A DNA stretch of 64,000 nt from positions 54,868 through 118,867 of the forward strand of contig MPMV01000010.1 in the NCBI GenBank assembly GCA_002238685.1. The letters run 5' to 3'. The translations under genes and the position numbers were made by a program. This DNA comes from a bacterium EF100-94H03 bin56 (GTDB lineage Bacteria; Pseudomonadota; Alphaproteobacteria; SP197). The notes under the pieces were generated by a model. It saw only the letters and a list, made by a program, of their open reading frames with translations, searched no databases and was not told the origin of the DNA. Positions 44,508 to 54,230 of the stretch are shown piece after piece (the first letter of the stretch is position 1; the number at the start of each line of letters is the position of its first letter).

Positions 44508-45608
44508 ATGAAAGGGGCGTTCCCCCTCGTCGAGGCCTCCGGCCCGCCCTTCGAGCGAGGCGTGGCGATCGGCCGTCAGAGCGGTGACAGAATCGCCCGG
44601 AGCATCGCGATCTACGGCCGCCTTCTCGAACGACGTTCCCTTGCGTGGTCCGACGTCCGCCTCCTTGCCGGCCGCTATCTGCCGCGTCTCATTGCCTTCA
44701 ATGCGCCGGTCGTCGAAGAGATTCGCGGCATCGCCGCGGGATCCGAACGACCAGTCGAGGATATCGTCGCTCTCAATGCGCGAACCGAACTGCTCTATGA
44801 CAGGAACGGCGACACCGAGCCCCATGCCGATGGCTGCACGGGGGCCATAGCGTTGCCGGAAGCGACGGCCGATGGTCACCTTATCCATGGCCAGAACTGG
44901 GACTGGTTCGATGCCTGCAAGGATTCTGCGGTCGTCATGCGTCTTGAACAGGAGGACGGCCTGCGTCTGCTGATCTTCGTCGAGGCGGGAATTGTCGCCC
45001 GCGCCGGCATGAACAGCCACGGCATCGCCGTCACCGGCAACTTTCTCGACTGCCCCGAACCTCCGGCTCAGGGCGCGGTGCCGATACCATTCATCCGCCG
45101 CCGGATCCTGGAATCAGCGGGTCTCGCGGAAGCTGTCGGTGGTGTTCTCAACGCCAAGCGTTCCTTCTCCGCCAACCTGATGATTTCCGACGCGGCGGGT
45201 GAAGCCATCGACCTCGAGACGACGCCGGCAGAAGTCTTCTGGGAGAAGCCGGACCGCGGCATTCTCGTCCACGCCAATCACTTTCGTACCGCCGCCGCGC
45301 GGGCACGGGTGGTTGACACCGGTCTCGCCAGCGCGCCCAGTTCGATCTATCGCGACAGTCGGGTGGAAAGGCGTCTCAACCAGAGCATCGGTCACGTGAC
45401 TGCGAAGGACATGGAGGATGCCTTCGCCGACACCTACGGCGCGCCTTCCGCCGTCCTTGCTTCTCCGGGAGCGGACAGCGCGGGCGATGCCGAACCCTCA
45501 TCGACCGTGGCCACGGTGATCATGGACACCACGGAACGCGTCATGCGAGTGGCCCGGGCACCCTACGCCGGCGACATTTCATTCAGCGAGTATCGCCTCG
45601 ACGCCTGA
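44508..45608 (+). CDS. C45-family acyltransferase/amidohydrolase (acyl-CoA:6-APA acyltransferase-like)
   Basis: Ntn-hydrolase of 366 residues. Cys110 in ADGCTGAI is the likely nucleophile freed by self-cleavage at Gly-Cys, as in fungal penicillin acyltransferase. DIVALNARTELLY just before it and GHLIHGQNWDW after it are standard in this family. MNSHGIAVTGNFLDC supplies the oxyanion-side Asn region. Bacterial members cleave or form amide bonds of unknown substrates. It stands alone, divergent from the DUF899 gene with a 278-base spacer. Confidence 0.88.
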   Translation: MKGAFPLVEASGPPFERGVAIGRQSGDRIARSIAIYGRLLERRSLAWSDVRLLAGRYLPRLIAFNAPVVEEIRGIAAGSERPVEDIVALNARTELLYDRNGDTEPHADGCTGAIALPEATADGHLIHGQNWDWFDACKDSAVVMRLEQEDGLRLLIFVEAGIVARAGMNSHGIAVTGNFLDCPEPPAQGAVPIPFIRRRILESAGLAEAVGGVLNAKRSFSANLMISDAAGEAIDLETTPAEVFWEKPDRGILVHANHFRTAAARARVVDTGLASAPSSIYRDSRVERRLNQSIGHVTAKDMEDAFADTYGAPSAVLASPGADSAGDAEPSSTVATVIMDTTERVMRVARAPYAGDISFSEYRLDA

Positions 45609-45891
45609 CGCCCGGCGGGTGACCCGACAGGAAGCTATCGTCCGATCAGCATCGAGCTTGAACGGCCACCCGCAGCACATTCGGAAGACGGCTTCCTGAA
45701 CCATTGCCGTCACCCGTGTTGTCCTGATTGTGGTCCGCGCTCAAGGTCCCGTCTCGCCTCCATCAGACGAGTCGACAGGGTGCGGGATGTCGCCGGCTTT
45801 CGCGCATTGCAGAACCGTGGATCGGCACGGGCGCGTCCGACTGACACGACAATCCGATGGATGGATCGCCAGACGAGAGGAAGGGTTCTTG
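45609..45891. other. convergent intergenic region
   Basis: About 280 bases between the C45-like gene and the end of the long minus-strand operon. I expected terminators here, but see only a short GC-rich CCCGGCGGG near 45611 and no T-run. Confidence 0.4.
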
Positions 45892-47055
45892 TCAGCGATA
45901 GGGATCGGCGGCGTCGCGCAATCCGTCGCCGAAGAAATTGAAGGCGAGAACGACGATGATGACGGGAACGACAGGGAGCATGAGCCAGGGGTAGAGCGCC
46001 ACGATGTTGATGTTCTGGGCCTCGTTCAGGAGAACACCCCAGCTCGTGATCGGCGGCCTCAGGCCCAGCCCCAGGAAGGAGAGCGCGGTCTCGCCGAGGA
46101 TCATGCCGGGGATGGAAAGGGTTGCCGAGGCAATGAGGTGACTGGTGAAGCCGGGAAGCAGGTGACGAAAGATGACCCGCGACGGCCTAGCACCCATGAG
46201 CACGGCGGCGGTGGCAAAGTCCTCCTCCCGCAGTGCCAGGAGTTTCGAACGCACGGCCCGCGCCAGACCGGTCCAGTCGAAGAGGCCGAGAATGATGGTG
46301 ATGCCGAAGTAGACCAGGACCGGACTCCAGGTGATCGGCAGGGACGCCGACAAGGCCATCCACAAAGGCAGTTCCGGGAAGCTGCGAATGATCTCGATCG
46401 TGCGCTGGACAAGACTGTCGACCCAGCCGCCGTAGTAGCCCGAAAGGCCACCCAGGACGACTCCCAGGAGGAAGCTGATGGCGATGCCGATGAGGCCCAC
46501 CGTGAGCGATATCCGCGCACCCATGAGAATTCTCGACAGGAGATCACGTCCCAGCCTGTCGGTTCCCAGCAGGAAGAGCGTACCGCCCTCGGCCGGACAG
46601 ACGACGTGGAACCGCATCTCGACCATGCCCCAGAAGGTGTACTCATCGCCCAGGCAGAAGAACCGCAGACGCTCGATCCTGGTCCGGTCCGGGGTGTAGA
46701 CCCGCTGCAGGTTCGACATGTCGAGGTGGTAGTCGTAGCCGTAGACGAAGGGTCCGACGAACCGGCCTTCGTGAAACAGCCGCACCATTTGCGGTGGCGC
46801 ATAGATGTGGTCAGTATCGCGCGTGTGGAGATTGTAGGGGGCGAGAATCTCCGATATGGCGATGGAAAAGAACGTGGCCAGAAGGATGAGGCCGGAGATG
46901 ACGGCAAGGCGGTGGCGGCGGAACTTCCACCACATCAGCGTCCACTGGTTGGCGAGATAGAAGCGCTCCAGTTCCGGCGTCAGCGTGTCGACATCATGAG
47001 GGTCCCACGGACGGGTATCGGTCCAGTGGTCGAGTTGGCCGGGTGCGTCGCGCAT
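45892..47055 (-). CDS. Opp/Yej-like ABC transporter permease (DppC family, long N-terminus)
   Basis: Inner-membrane permease of 387 residues. The N-terminus DTLTPELERFYLANQWTLMWWKFRRHRLAV leads into helix 1. A periplasmic insert of about 120 residues follows (NLHTRDTDHIYAPPQMVRLF and GPFVYGYDYHLDM to RFHVVCPAEGG). The family motif LGTDRLGRDLLSRI and the transport domain come next, with the EAA loop AAVLMGARPSRVIFRHLLPG. The insert is absent from the other two DppC proteins here and recalls the enlarged YejE-type permease. Its ATG shares one base with the stop of the upstream gene. It is the last gene of a ten-gene operon. Confidence 0.93.
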   Translation of the reverse strand: MRDAPGQLDHWTDTRPWDPHDVDTLTPELERFYLANQWTLMWWKFRRHRLAVISGLILLATFFSIAISEILAPYNLHTRDTDHIYAPPQMVRLFHEGRFVGPFVYGYDYHLDMSNLQRVYTPDRTRIERLRFFCLGDEYTFWGMVEMRFHVVCPAEGGTLFLLGTDRLGRDLLSRILMGARISLTVGLIGIAISFLLGVVLGGLSGYYGGWVDSLVQRTIEIIRSFPELPLWMALSASLPITWSPVLVYFGITIILGLFDWTGLARAVRSKLLALREEDFATAAVLMGARPSRVIFRHLLPGFTSHLIASATLSIPGMILGETALSFLGLGLRPPITSWGVLLNEAQNINIVALYPWLMLPVVPVIIVVLAFNFFGDGLRDAADPYR

Positions 47056-48053
47056 CACCGGCTCCCGCTGGCGCCCAGGCGGATGCGTGGATCGAGCAGC
47101 GCCAGCAGAAGATCGGAGACCAGCACTCCGAGGACGGTGAGCAGCGCCAGGCACATCAGGAACGAGCCGGCGAGATACATGTCCTGGGTCTGCAGGGCAC
47201 GCAACAGGATGGGCCCGGTGGTGGGGAGTGACAGCACCACCGACACGATCACCGCACCTGAGATGACCTGGGGAAGCAGATTGCCGATATCGGCGATGAA
47301 CGGATTGAGGGCCATGCGCAACGGATAGCGGACAAGCACTCTCGCTGGATGCAGCCCCTTCGCCTTCGCCGTGACGACATATTGCCTGTGGAGTTCGTCC
47401 AGCAGATTGGCGCGCAGGCGGCGGATCATGCCCGCCGTGCCGGACGTGCCGATCACCACCACCGGAATCCACAGGTGTTCCAGGATCGAGAGGAGTTTTC
47501 CCCAGGTCCAGGGCTGATCGAGGTACACGGGATCCATGAGGCCGCCAATCGACGTCCCGAACCACACATTCCCGAGGAAGAGAAGCACCAGGGCCAGCAG
47601 AAAGTTGGGTGTGGCCAGGCCCAGAAAGCCGAGGAAGGTGAGCCCGTGGTCACCCCAGGAGTACTGGTGGGTTGCCGAGTAGACGCCTATGGGAAAGGCG
47701 ACGGCCCAGGTGAAAATGATGGTCGCGCCGGAAACAATGATGGTGAGCCACAAGCTCTCGCCTATGACCTCGGCCACCGGCTTGTTGTATTCGAAGCTGA
47801 TTCCCATGTCGCCCTGGACAAGGTCGGCAACCCAGATCACGTATTGCTGCCACACGGGCCGGTCGAGGCCGAATTCCTGTCGGTAGATGCCGATCTGTTC
47901 CATGCAGCCCGATTCACCCTGGGCCTCGCATTCGGCAATCATGGTCGACAGGAAGTCGCCAGGCGGAAGCTGAATGATGATGAACGTGATGAGGCTGATG
48001 CCGATCAGCGTCGGCACCATGATGATGAGCCGGTGTACGGTGAAGGCGATCAT
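47055..48053 (-). CDS. Opp/Yej-like ABC transporter permease (DppB family)
   Basis: Inner-membrane permease of 332 residues. Helix 1 (LIIMVPTLIGISLITFIIIQLPPGDF) is followed by a Cys-containing periplasmic loop (ECEAQGESGCMEQIG) that could form a disulfide. Later helices and the EAA loop VTAKAKGLHPARVLVRYPLR follow. ATG 48053 overlaps the binding-protein stop by 4 bases, so I prefer it to the start 16 codons upstream. It pairs with 45892-47055. Confidence 0.93.
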   Translation of the reverse strand: MIAFTVHRLIIMVPTLIGISLITFIIIQLPPGDFLSTMIAECEAQGESGCMEQIGIYRQEFGLDRPVWQQYVIWVADLVQGDMGISFEYNKPVAEVIGESLWLTIIVSGATIIFTWAVAFPIGVYSATHQYSWGDHGLTFLGFLGLATPNFLLALVLLFLGNVWFGTSIGGLMDPVYLDQPWTWGKLLSILEHLWIPVVVIGTSGTAGMIRRLRANLLDELHRQYVVTAKAKGLHPARVLVRYPLRMALNPFIADIGNLLPQVISGAVIVSVVLSLPTTGPILLRALQTQDMYLAGSFLMCLALLTVLGVLVSDLLLALLDPRIRLGASGSR

Positions 48054-49936
48054 GGCCGGCCGTCGTCGCCATCGATGAAGAAGAACGTATCGGGCTGCCA
48101 CACCCCGAGCTGGGCTCCCGGATCCCAGTTGTAGATGGCTTCCTCCGGCACGTTCCTCATCCGGTTCGAGACGGCAAGGGGCTGGAGGATGCCGGCCACA
48201 AGGCCGATGGAATAGACCCCGTCGCAGTAGAGCTCCAGCATCTCTTCCCAGATGGTCCGGCGCTCATCGACTGTCCGGCTGTCGCGCCAGGCGAGATAGA
48301 GATCCATGAGACGGCGGGGCGCTTCCATGTCGATGGGCTCCCCGGCGGCGCCGCCGGTCTCGTGGTACTGGCCCCACCGCGGCCACATCAGCAGCTGCTG
48401 GGTGGTGGGAGCGAACTCGCCGGGGCTCATGTCGGCCACGGGCACGCCGTTCTCATTGCCGAACCACATGGCCATCACCGTCTTTCCGGCGAATATGCGG
48501 TTGCGCAGGACCTCGCGCTGCAGGGGCTTGGGGTAGAGCTTGATTCCGGCCGCTGCCCAGGAATCGTGGATCAGTTCGAGAATGTCGGTCTCTTCGGGAT
48601 TCTCGCCGGCGGTCTCGACGATGACTTCAAGGGGTCTGCCATCGGGAAGCAGGCGTACGCCGTCATCGACGACAAGCCCCATGTCATCCAGCAGCCGGTT
48701 GGCCTCCTCAAGATCGAACCGGGCCCAGGCATCGCGGAATTCGGCGCGGTAGAGGGGCGATGCGGGAAGAACCGTGTTCTGCCCTTCAAGGCCGAGACCG
48801 AAGTAGATGACCTGGTTGATCTCCCGGCGGTTGATGGCCAGCGAAAGGGCCCGCCGGAAGCGGAGATCCCGCAGCACCGCGCGCCACACCGGATCGGCCA
48901 CGTTGAGATTGGGATAAAGGGCAAGCTGACTCCCTCTCGCCGTCTGCCACAGCCGCACCCCGTAGTCGTTGTGTTCCTCTCCTTCCTTGAGAAAGGTGTA
49001 GTCGTTGAAGGCAAGTCCCCGCACCTGAAGGTCGGCTTCACCCGCCCACGTCTTGAGCGGGATGAGCTTGCTGTCGACGACGGTCATGACGACGCGGTCG
49101 ATGTAGGGGAGCTGGCGGCCCCGGGCGTCTACCTTGTGAAAGAAGGGATTCCGTTCGGCGATGAACCGCTGGGCCGGCGCCTCGTTGGTAATGATCCACG
49201 GCTGCAGGGTGGGAAGGTCGGGATTGTCGAAGCGATAGAGATTGTCGAGGGCGTTGTGGAGCGATGCCCAGCCGGGTTTGCCGGCCTCGGCGGCCTGGCG
49301 CGCAATCGCCTCAGCATCACCATGATCCACGTGGAACTGCTTCATGTAGTGGGCCGGGCGATAGATGAAGAGGGGAGCTGCGCCGGCCAGCGCTGGCAGG
49401 AAGTCGGGATTGGGAGTGGGCCACGTGTAGCGCACGACCTCGTCGCTGATGACTTCGAAGAGCGGCAGGGCCCCACCGGCGCGCATGACAGTGGGCGGGC
49501 CCGAGGGAGAGAGTTTCGGGTGTCCGGCAACATCCTCCCACCAGTAGCGAAAGTCCTCGGAGGTAAGGGGATGGCCATCCGACCATCGATGGCCTCGGCG
49601 CAACCGGAAGGTGAAAATCCGTCCGTCCTCGACGGTGAAGGAGTCGAGGAGGTCCGGCACCAGGGTGAAGGTCCCGTCATATCCGACCAGCCGGGCGTAA
49701 CCGAAGACAGCGAGGATTCGTGTGTCCTTGCTGCGGCTGATCAGCATGTTCCAGTCACCGCCATAGTCGCCGGTTGCCCGGCCGTCGTCGACGACAAGAG
49801 GTTCGTCCGGCAGGCGCTCGCGAAGGGGCGGCAGATCGCCGGCAGCGACCCGCTCCGCAAACCACGGCACCTCCGTCGCGAGGGCCGGCATGGCAAGAAA
49901 CGCCACAAGGAGCGCCACGACGGCGCGCCCGCTCAT
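48050..49936 (-). CDS. ABC transporter substrate-binding protein, family 5 (large, Sec-exported)
   Basis: Periplasmic binding protein of 628 residues, larger than the two others here. It has an ordinary Sec signal (VVALLVAFLAMPALA, cleavage after ALA near residue 21) and no twin arginine. The body has GGDWNMLISRSKDTRILAVF, FTFRLRRGHRWSDGHPLTSED and NRREINQVIYFGLG. The large size and the fused ATPase recall YejA-type proteins. It lies between the ATPase and permease genes, with 4-base overlaps on both sides. The ligand could be a glycan fragment or peptide; the operon context hints at cell-surface material but does not prove it. Confidence 0.93.
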   Translation of the reverse strand: MSGRAVVALLVAFLAMPALATEVPWFAERVAAGDLPPLRERLPDEPLVVDDGRATGDYGGDWNMLISRSKDTRILAVFGYARLVGYDGTFTLVPDLLDSFTVEDGRIFTFRLRRGHRWSDGHPLTSEDFRYWWEDVAGHPKLSPSGPPTVMRAGGALPLFEVISDEVVRYTWPTPNPDFLPALAGAAPLFIYRPAHYMKQFHVDHGDAEAIARQAAEAGKPGWASLHNALDNLYRFDNPDLPTLQPWIITNEAPAQRFIAERNPFFHKVDARGRQLPYIDRVVMTVVDSKLIPLKTWAGEADLQVRGLAFNDYTFLKEGEEHNDYGVRLWQTARGSQLALYPNLNVADPVWRAVLRDLRFRRALSLAINRREINQVIYFGLGLEGQNTVLPASPLYRAEFRDAWARFDLEEANRLLDDMGLVVDDGVRLLPDGRPLEVIVETAGENPEETDILELIHDSWAAAGIKLYPKPLQREVLRNRIFAGKTVMAMWFGNENGVPVADMSPGEFAPTTQQLLMWPRWGQYHETGGAAGEPIDMEAPRRLMDLYLAWRDSRTVDERRTIWEEMLELYCDGVYSIGLVAGILQPLAVSNRMRNVPEEAIYNWDPGAQLGVWQPDTFFFIDGDDGRP

Positions 49937-51801
49937 GACGGGACGTCCCCCGGAACGGCTGTGGCCCGCACCCAGTGATTGTCACCAACGCGCACCGTGG
50001 CGAGACCGCCGGTCTCCGTGAAGGGTTCCGGCCACTCGGACGGAACGGAGGCGCGGCCCTCCATGAGCAGCGACAGATCAAGCTGGCGTTGCGGGTCGGG
50101 CTCCGGTACAGCGGCAAGCAGGGCCCTGGTGTAGGGATGCACCGGATTGCTGAAGAGTTCCTCCCGGCGGGCCTGTTCGACGAGGCGCCCGGCGCACATC
50201 ACGGCAATGCGGTCAGCCATGTAGTCGACCACGGCGAGATTGTGCGAGATGAAGATGTAGGTGAGACCCATCTTTCGCTGCAGGTCTTTCAGCAGGTTGA
50301 GAACCTGCGCCTGGATCGATACGTCGAGAGCCGAGACCGGTTCGTCGCAGATCAGCAGTTCCGGTTCGAGGGCAAGGGCCCGGGCGATGCCGATCCGCTG
50401 GCGTTGCCCGCCGGAGAAACTGTGCGGATAGCGGCGCAGGTGGCGGACATCCAGGCCGACGACATTGATGAGATCCTTGACCCTTTCGGCGCGCTCCCGG
50501 GCGCTGCCCACACCGTGAATCAACAGCGGTTCGACGATGATGTCGAACACTGTCATGCGCGGATTGAGCGATCCGAAGGGGTCCTGGAAGATGAACTGCA
50601 CCTTCCTGCGGTAGGCGAAGAGATCCGTGTCCTTCAGGGCAACGACATCCCTTGGCTTGCCGTCGTCAACGAAGGTGATGGTTCCCGCATCGGGTTCCAG
50701 GGCCTTGAGTATGAGCTTGCTCGTCGTGGTCTTGCCACACCCCGATTCGCCAACCAGGCCAAGGCACTCGCCACGCCGCACCTCGAAACTGACGTCGTTG
50801 ACCGCGACATGAGGGGCCCTGGCGCGGGACAGCAACCCGGACTTGCGGGTTGTGAATGTCTTCGTGAGTCCCTCGACCGAAAGCAGCGTTTCGCCGGTTC
50901 CCCCGCGAGCTTTTGTCCGGCCCATGGAAGCAATGTTCGCCATCGGTATCTCGCGCAGCGGAACCAGCCGCTCTCCGGGGCGCAGGCCAAAGCGTGGCAC
51001 GGCCGCCAGCAGGCCCTTGAGATAGGGATGGCGGGCTCGATGGAAGATGTCATCGAGCGAGCCCCGTTCCATGATCCTGCCGTGGTACATGACGACGATG
51101 TCCTCGGCGACGTTGGCGACCACACCCAGATCATGGGTGATCATCAGCACCGCCATGGAAAGTTCGGCCTTGAGGTCGTTCACCAGTTTGAGGATCTGTG
51201 CCTGGATGGTGACATCAAGAGCGGTGGTGGGTTCATCGGCAATCAGCAATGCCGGTCGGCAGACCAGCGCCATGGCGATCATGGCGCGTTGGCGCAGGCC
51301 GCCCGATAGCTCGAAGGGATAGCTGTCGAAGGCGGCGCGTGCATCCGGAAAACCGGCGAGACGCAGCATGTCGATGGTCAGTTCACGGCCTTCGGCTCTT
51401 GAGCAGCGGCGGTGGAGATTGAGGGCCTCGCTGACCTGGTCACCCACCGTGTGCAACGGCGACAGGGATGTCATGGGCTCCTGGAAGATCACCGATATGC
51501 GCCCGCCACGGATGGCTCTCATCGCCCGGCCATTATCCTCGAGAGAGATGATGTCGACCGGCGTTCCATCACGATTCTGGGGATCGTGAAACAGGATGCG
51601 GCCCGACGTGATCTCGGCTGCTTGCGGCAGAATGCGCATGATCGCCTGGGAAATCACGGTCTTGCCTGAGCCCGATTCACCGACCAGCGCAAGGGTGCGC
51701 GCCGGCCACAGGGTCAGCGACGCTCCCTTGACAGCCTCAACGGTGCCATCGCCGACACTGAAGCGGATGTGAAGATCCCTGACCTCGATGAGGGGGGTCA
51801 C
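49933..51801 (-). CDS. fused double ATPase of Opp/Yej-like ABC importer
   Basis: Cytoplasmic double ATPase of 622 residues. Domain 1 has [11 protein letters not shown], a signature LSGGLRQRA (Gly-Leu instead of the usual Gly-Gln) and [13 protein letters not shown]. Domain 2 has [20 protein letters not shown] and [14 protein letters not shown]-terminal tail of about 60 residues after the second domain ([24 protein letters not shown]) is typical of oligopeptide ATPases. It overlaps the membrane-protein gene upstream and the binding-protein gene downstream by 4 bases each. Confidence 0.95.
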   Translation of the reverse strand: MTPLIEVRDLHIRFSVGDGTVEAVKGASLTLWPARTLALVGESGSGKTVISQAIMRILPQAAEITSGRILFHDPQNRDGTPVDIISLEDNGRAMRAIRGGRISVIFQEPMTSLSPLHTVGDQVSEALNLHRRCSRAEGRELTIDMLRLAGFPDARAAFDSYPFELSGGLRQRAMIAMALVCRPALLIADEPTTALDVTIQAQILKLVNDLKAELSMAVLMITHDLGVVANVAEDIVVMYHGRIMERGSLDDIFHRARHPYLKGLLAAVPRFGLRPGERLVPLREIPMANIASMGRTKARGGTGETLLSVEGLTKTFTTRKSGLLSRARAPHVAVNDVSFEVRRGECLGLVGESGCGKTTTSKLILKALEPDAGTITFVDDGKPRDVVALKDTDLFAYRRKVQFIFQDPFGSLNPRMTVFDIIVEPLLIHGVGSARERAERVKDLINVVGLDVRHLRRYPHSFSGGQRQRIGIARALALEPELLICDEPVSALDVSIQAQVLNLLKDLQRKMGLTYIFISHNLAVVDYMADRIAVMCAGRLVEQARREELFSNPVHPYTRALLAAVPEPDPQRQLDLSLLMEGRASVPSEWPEPFTETGGLATVRVGDNHWVRATAVPGDVPS

Positions 51802-52331
51802 GACAGGACCTCCTCACCGTCTTGCGACGTGTGGACGAATCCCATGGCCGCCAGATTGGCAAGGGTGACCGGGTTGAGCGTCAATCCGCGCTCGCGGGCG
51901 ACCCGGGCGGCCTCGCCAACGACATCATCGAATCCTTCAAGGGAGGAATCGATCTTGACGGCCTTCCGTCCCTCGCGAAGGGTGAGCTCCATCCAGCCAC
52001 CCGGGGACCTTGCGATGATTTTCCGCCTAGGGCGGGTCTGGAAGTAGGCGAGATTGATGGCCGTCAGGTCCTCCCAGGAGACCGTGACGCCAAGCGGCCC
52101 CGTGGCTTTCATCCCTTCCGGGGAGAGTTCATAGACGGTCAGGTGGCGCAGCATGGTTCTCAGGCCAAAGGCCACGAAAAGCGCGCCCACTGCCACCAGG
52201 ATCCACGCCAGCACGGCAGCCACATCCACAAGCACCGGCGGGGCGAAACACGCCACCGCACCGAACATCGCGCGCGCGTAGTCGGCTGCGATGCTCCGGG
52301 TGTCATAGCGCAGGACCCCGGGCGTTTTCAT
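51798..52331 (-). CDS. uncharacterised membrane protein, two helices plus PH-like domain
   Basis: Protein of 177 residues. Two adjacent hydrophobic segments (ARAMFGAVACFAPPVLVDVA and VLAWILVAVGALFVAFGLRT) are followed by a soluble part with TVYELSPEGMKATGPLGVTVSWEDL. That pattern looks like the bacterial PH-type domains found after short membrane hairpins. No catalytic motif is visible. It links the glycan genes to the importer genes in the operon, overlapping each neighbour by 4 bases. The function is unknown. Confidence 0.75.
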   Translation of the reverse strand: MKTPGVLRYDTRSIAADYARAMFGAVACFAPPVLVDVAAVLAWILVAVGALFVAFGLRTMLRHLTVYELSPEGMKATGPLGVTVSWEDLTAINLAYFQTRPRRKIIARSPGGWMELTLREGRKAVKIDSSLEGFDDVVGEAARVARERGLTLNPVTLANLAAMGFVHTSQDGEEVLS

Positions 52332-53104
52332 GGATCCGCTCGCCTTGCGGTGCCAAACACCATGCCTGCAGAAAGCCAGCGCCCTGCCGGGTGCCGCGCA
52401 ACGGTATGGACGAACCGGTCAATGAAGGCGTGGCATGCCGCGTCATGGACGAGGTGGTGGGTCATCAGTCCAGTGGCCTCCGAGGGGTCCACGACACCGC
52501 GACGGCGGTTCTCGAGATGCCGGACCGAGGCCTCCAGGCAGGCCTCGTCGCCGGCAAAACGTCTCCCGGCTTTCCAGTCGATGATATCGATGTGAACGTT
52601 GTTGACGACCAGACCGTGCATGCGCGCGCCGCACCGTGGACCGAGTGTCGACAGACCAAGAAAACCGCTCCCGGCAAGGATGGAGAGAACCGCCTCATCG
52701 ATCCTGTTCCACGGGGGCACCATGACCTCGATCAGGGACGACGGGAAGGACGTGCGAAGCACGTTGCGCGACCGTATCAGGGCTTGCCGAAGACCGGAAG
52801 GCAAGGCCCCGGCACTAAGTTCCATTCTGCGCCCCCTGCCCCCGCTGTGATCGGCATGGGCAACGCCGTGCTGCAACACGTGGATGTCGCCTGCCCCGGC
52901 GATGAGCGCGGTGACATCCGGTGTCAGCCAGTCCGGCACCACGGCCATGGCAAGAGGAACTCCCAGACCCTGCCGCAGACGAAGAAGCTCCTTCAGTTTC
53001 GCGGCATCGGCGCCGGCATCGTCATCACGCCACCAGAACGTCGCCGTTTGTCCCGATCGCGCCCACGTGTCGAGTTCCTGCGCCAGTGACGTCCAGTCAG
53101 CCAT
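52328..53104 (-). CDS. polysaccharide deacetylase-like protein
   Basis: Protein of 258 residues related to NodB-type carbohydrate esterases. It starts at MADWTSL (53104) and carries FWWRDDDAG (residues about 23-31), which supplies the catalytic/metal Asp pair. Later come DIHVLQHGVAHADH with the metal-binding histidines, VMVPPWNRID and GLMTHHLVHD. It has no signal peptide, so it probably acts in the cytoplasm on a glycan precursor before export. It overlaps the glycosyltransferase gene by 8 bases. Confidence 0.85.
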   Translation of the reverse strand: MADWTSLAQELDTWARSGQTATFWWRDDDAGADAAKLKELLRLRQGLGVPLAMAVVPDWLTPDVTALIAGAGDIHVLQHGVAHADHSGGRGRRMELSAGALPSGLRQALIRSRNVLRTSFPSSLIEVMVPPWNRIDEAVLSILAGSGFLGLSTLGPRCGARMHGLVVNNVHIDIIDWKAGRRFAGDEACLEASVRHLENRRRGVVDPSEATGLMTHHLVHDAACHAFIDRFVHTVARHPAGRWLSAGMVFGTARRADP

Positions 53105-54230
53105 GGCGCTGCCATTCACGAACAAGCCTGGCGCTCTCGCGGGCTCCGTCGAGGCTGATGTCCTCCAGGTCGCCGGCCTCGAGGTCGAAGGCTTCATCGA
53201 CAGCTCTCGCAATGCCTCGGGGTGTCAGCGCTGCGTCATCGAGGACCACGGCAAGCCGGCGCCGCTGCAGATGCTTCGCGCGCTCCTTTTGTTCTGTTTC
53301 ACCAGCCCCCGACCATGGTGCCACAACGGCCCGGGCGCGGGCGCCAAGGAGTTCCGCCACCGTGTTGTAACCGGCCTGTGACACCGACACGGCACAACGG
53401 CGGAGAAGGTCGGGAAAGTCGGGCCGGTTGGCTTCGATGACCATGCCCTGATGCTCGCATGGAGCGACGCCGCTGTCGCCGACGAGCAGGCGCCATCGTC
53501 TCCGGCACGCCCGTTTCGAATAAGGTGGCGCCGCCATGGCTGCCTCGAAGAGCCCTCTTCCGACGGCCCCGCCGCCGGCAGACACCACGATTTCGTCGCG
53601 TCCGGGACCGCGGTCGCTGACGGCCGATGGCACGTCGGCAACGTAGCCCGTGTAGACGAGCCGGTGACTCAAGGCGCCCGCATGGCGGAAGGTCTCCCCG
53701 AACGGCACGAAACTCTCGACCCCATGCACCATCACGTGATTGCAGTGCTGCTGCGCCAGGTCGCGCATCGCGTCGTGGCGCTCGGGCCTCGAGGGCTGCT
53801 GAAGAATGTCGCGCACCGAACTGACAACCACCGTGTCGGGGCGAACACGACGGGCGGCGCCGATGAGGCCCAGCACTTCCGGTGTGAACTGGCGCCGGCC
53901 AAAGGGCCAGGTCTCGGTCACCACAAGACGCGCACCCAGACGGCGGACCAGGCTTTCGAGGCATCGGCGGCGATCATCGAGACAGGCCGCGCCTACCTGC
54001 TGACCGGCGCCGTCCACCAGCGTCGAGAACCCTTCATCGCCTGCACGGACGGGAGACAGCTGGACCAGGCGGGCCCTTCCTGTATCGAGGGTCGCCACAG
54101 GCATGCCTCCCGACGCGATCACCGACTCCGTGCCGCTCTCGGCCAGTACCGATGCGATGCGCGCCACACGCTTGAGATGACCGCTTCCCAGAAGATGCTG
54201 AACCCAGAAAAGCACAGGTCCGTCCATCAC
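53097..54230 (-). CDS. MurG/GT28-like glycosyltransferase
   Basis: Glycosyltransferase of 377 residues with the GT-B layout. The N-terminal VLFWVQHLLGSGHLKRVARIA is the glycine-rich acceptor-side motif of MurG-like proteins. The C-terminal domain has VSVSQAGYNTVAELLGARARAVVAP, the donor-nucleotide-binding segment, and QKERAKHLQRRRLAVVLDD. It resembles the protein at 58456-59685. The sugar transferred is unknown. It overlaps the phosphatase gene upstream by 4 bases. Confidence 0.88.
   Translation of the reverse strand: MMDGPVLFWVQHLLGSGHLKRVARIASVLAESGTESVIASGGMPVATLDTGRARLVQLSPVRAGDEGFSTLVDGAGQQVGAACLDDRRRCLESLVRRLGARLVVTETWPFGRRQFTPEVLGLIGAARRVRPDTVVVSSVRDILQQPSRPERHDAMRDLAQQHCNHVMVHGVESFVPFGETFRHAGALSHRLVYTGYVADVPSAVSDRGPGRDEIVVSAGGGAVGRGLFEAAMAAPPYSKRACRRRWRLLVGDSGVAPCEHQGMVIEANRPDFPDLLRRCAVSVSQAGYNTVAELLGARARAVVAPWSGAGETEQKERAKHLQRRRLAVVLDDAALTPRGIARAVDEAFDLEAGDLEDISLDGARESARLVREWQRHG

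Noticed and set aside
41537..45608. A beta-lactam biosynthesis cluster
   Set aside because: No peptide synthetase is present, the oxygenase carries the 2-oxoglutarate arginine, and C45 proteins are common in bacteria without beta-lactams.
45730..47328. 532-codon open frame on the plus strand rich in Glu, Asp and Gln
   Set aside because: It is the complement of two well-supported permease genes; the charged composition mirrors hydrophobic codons.
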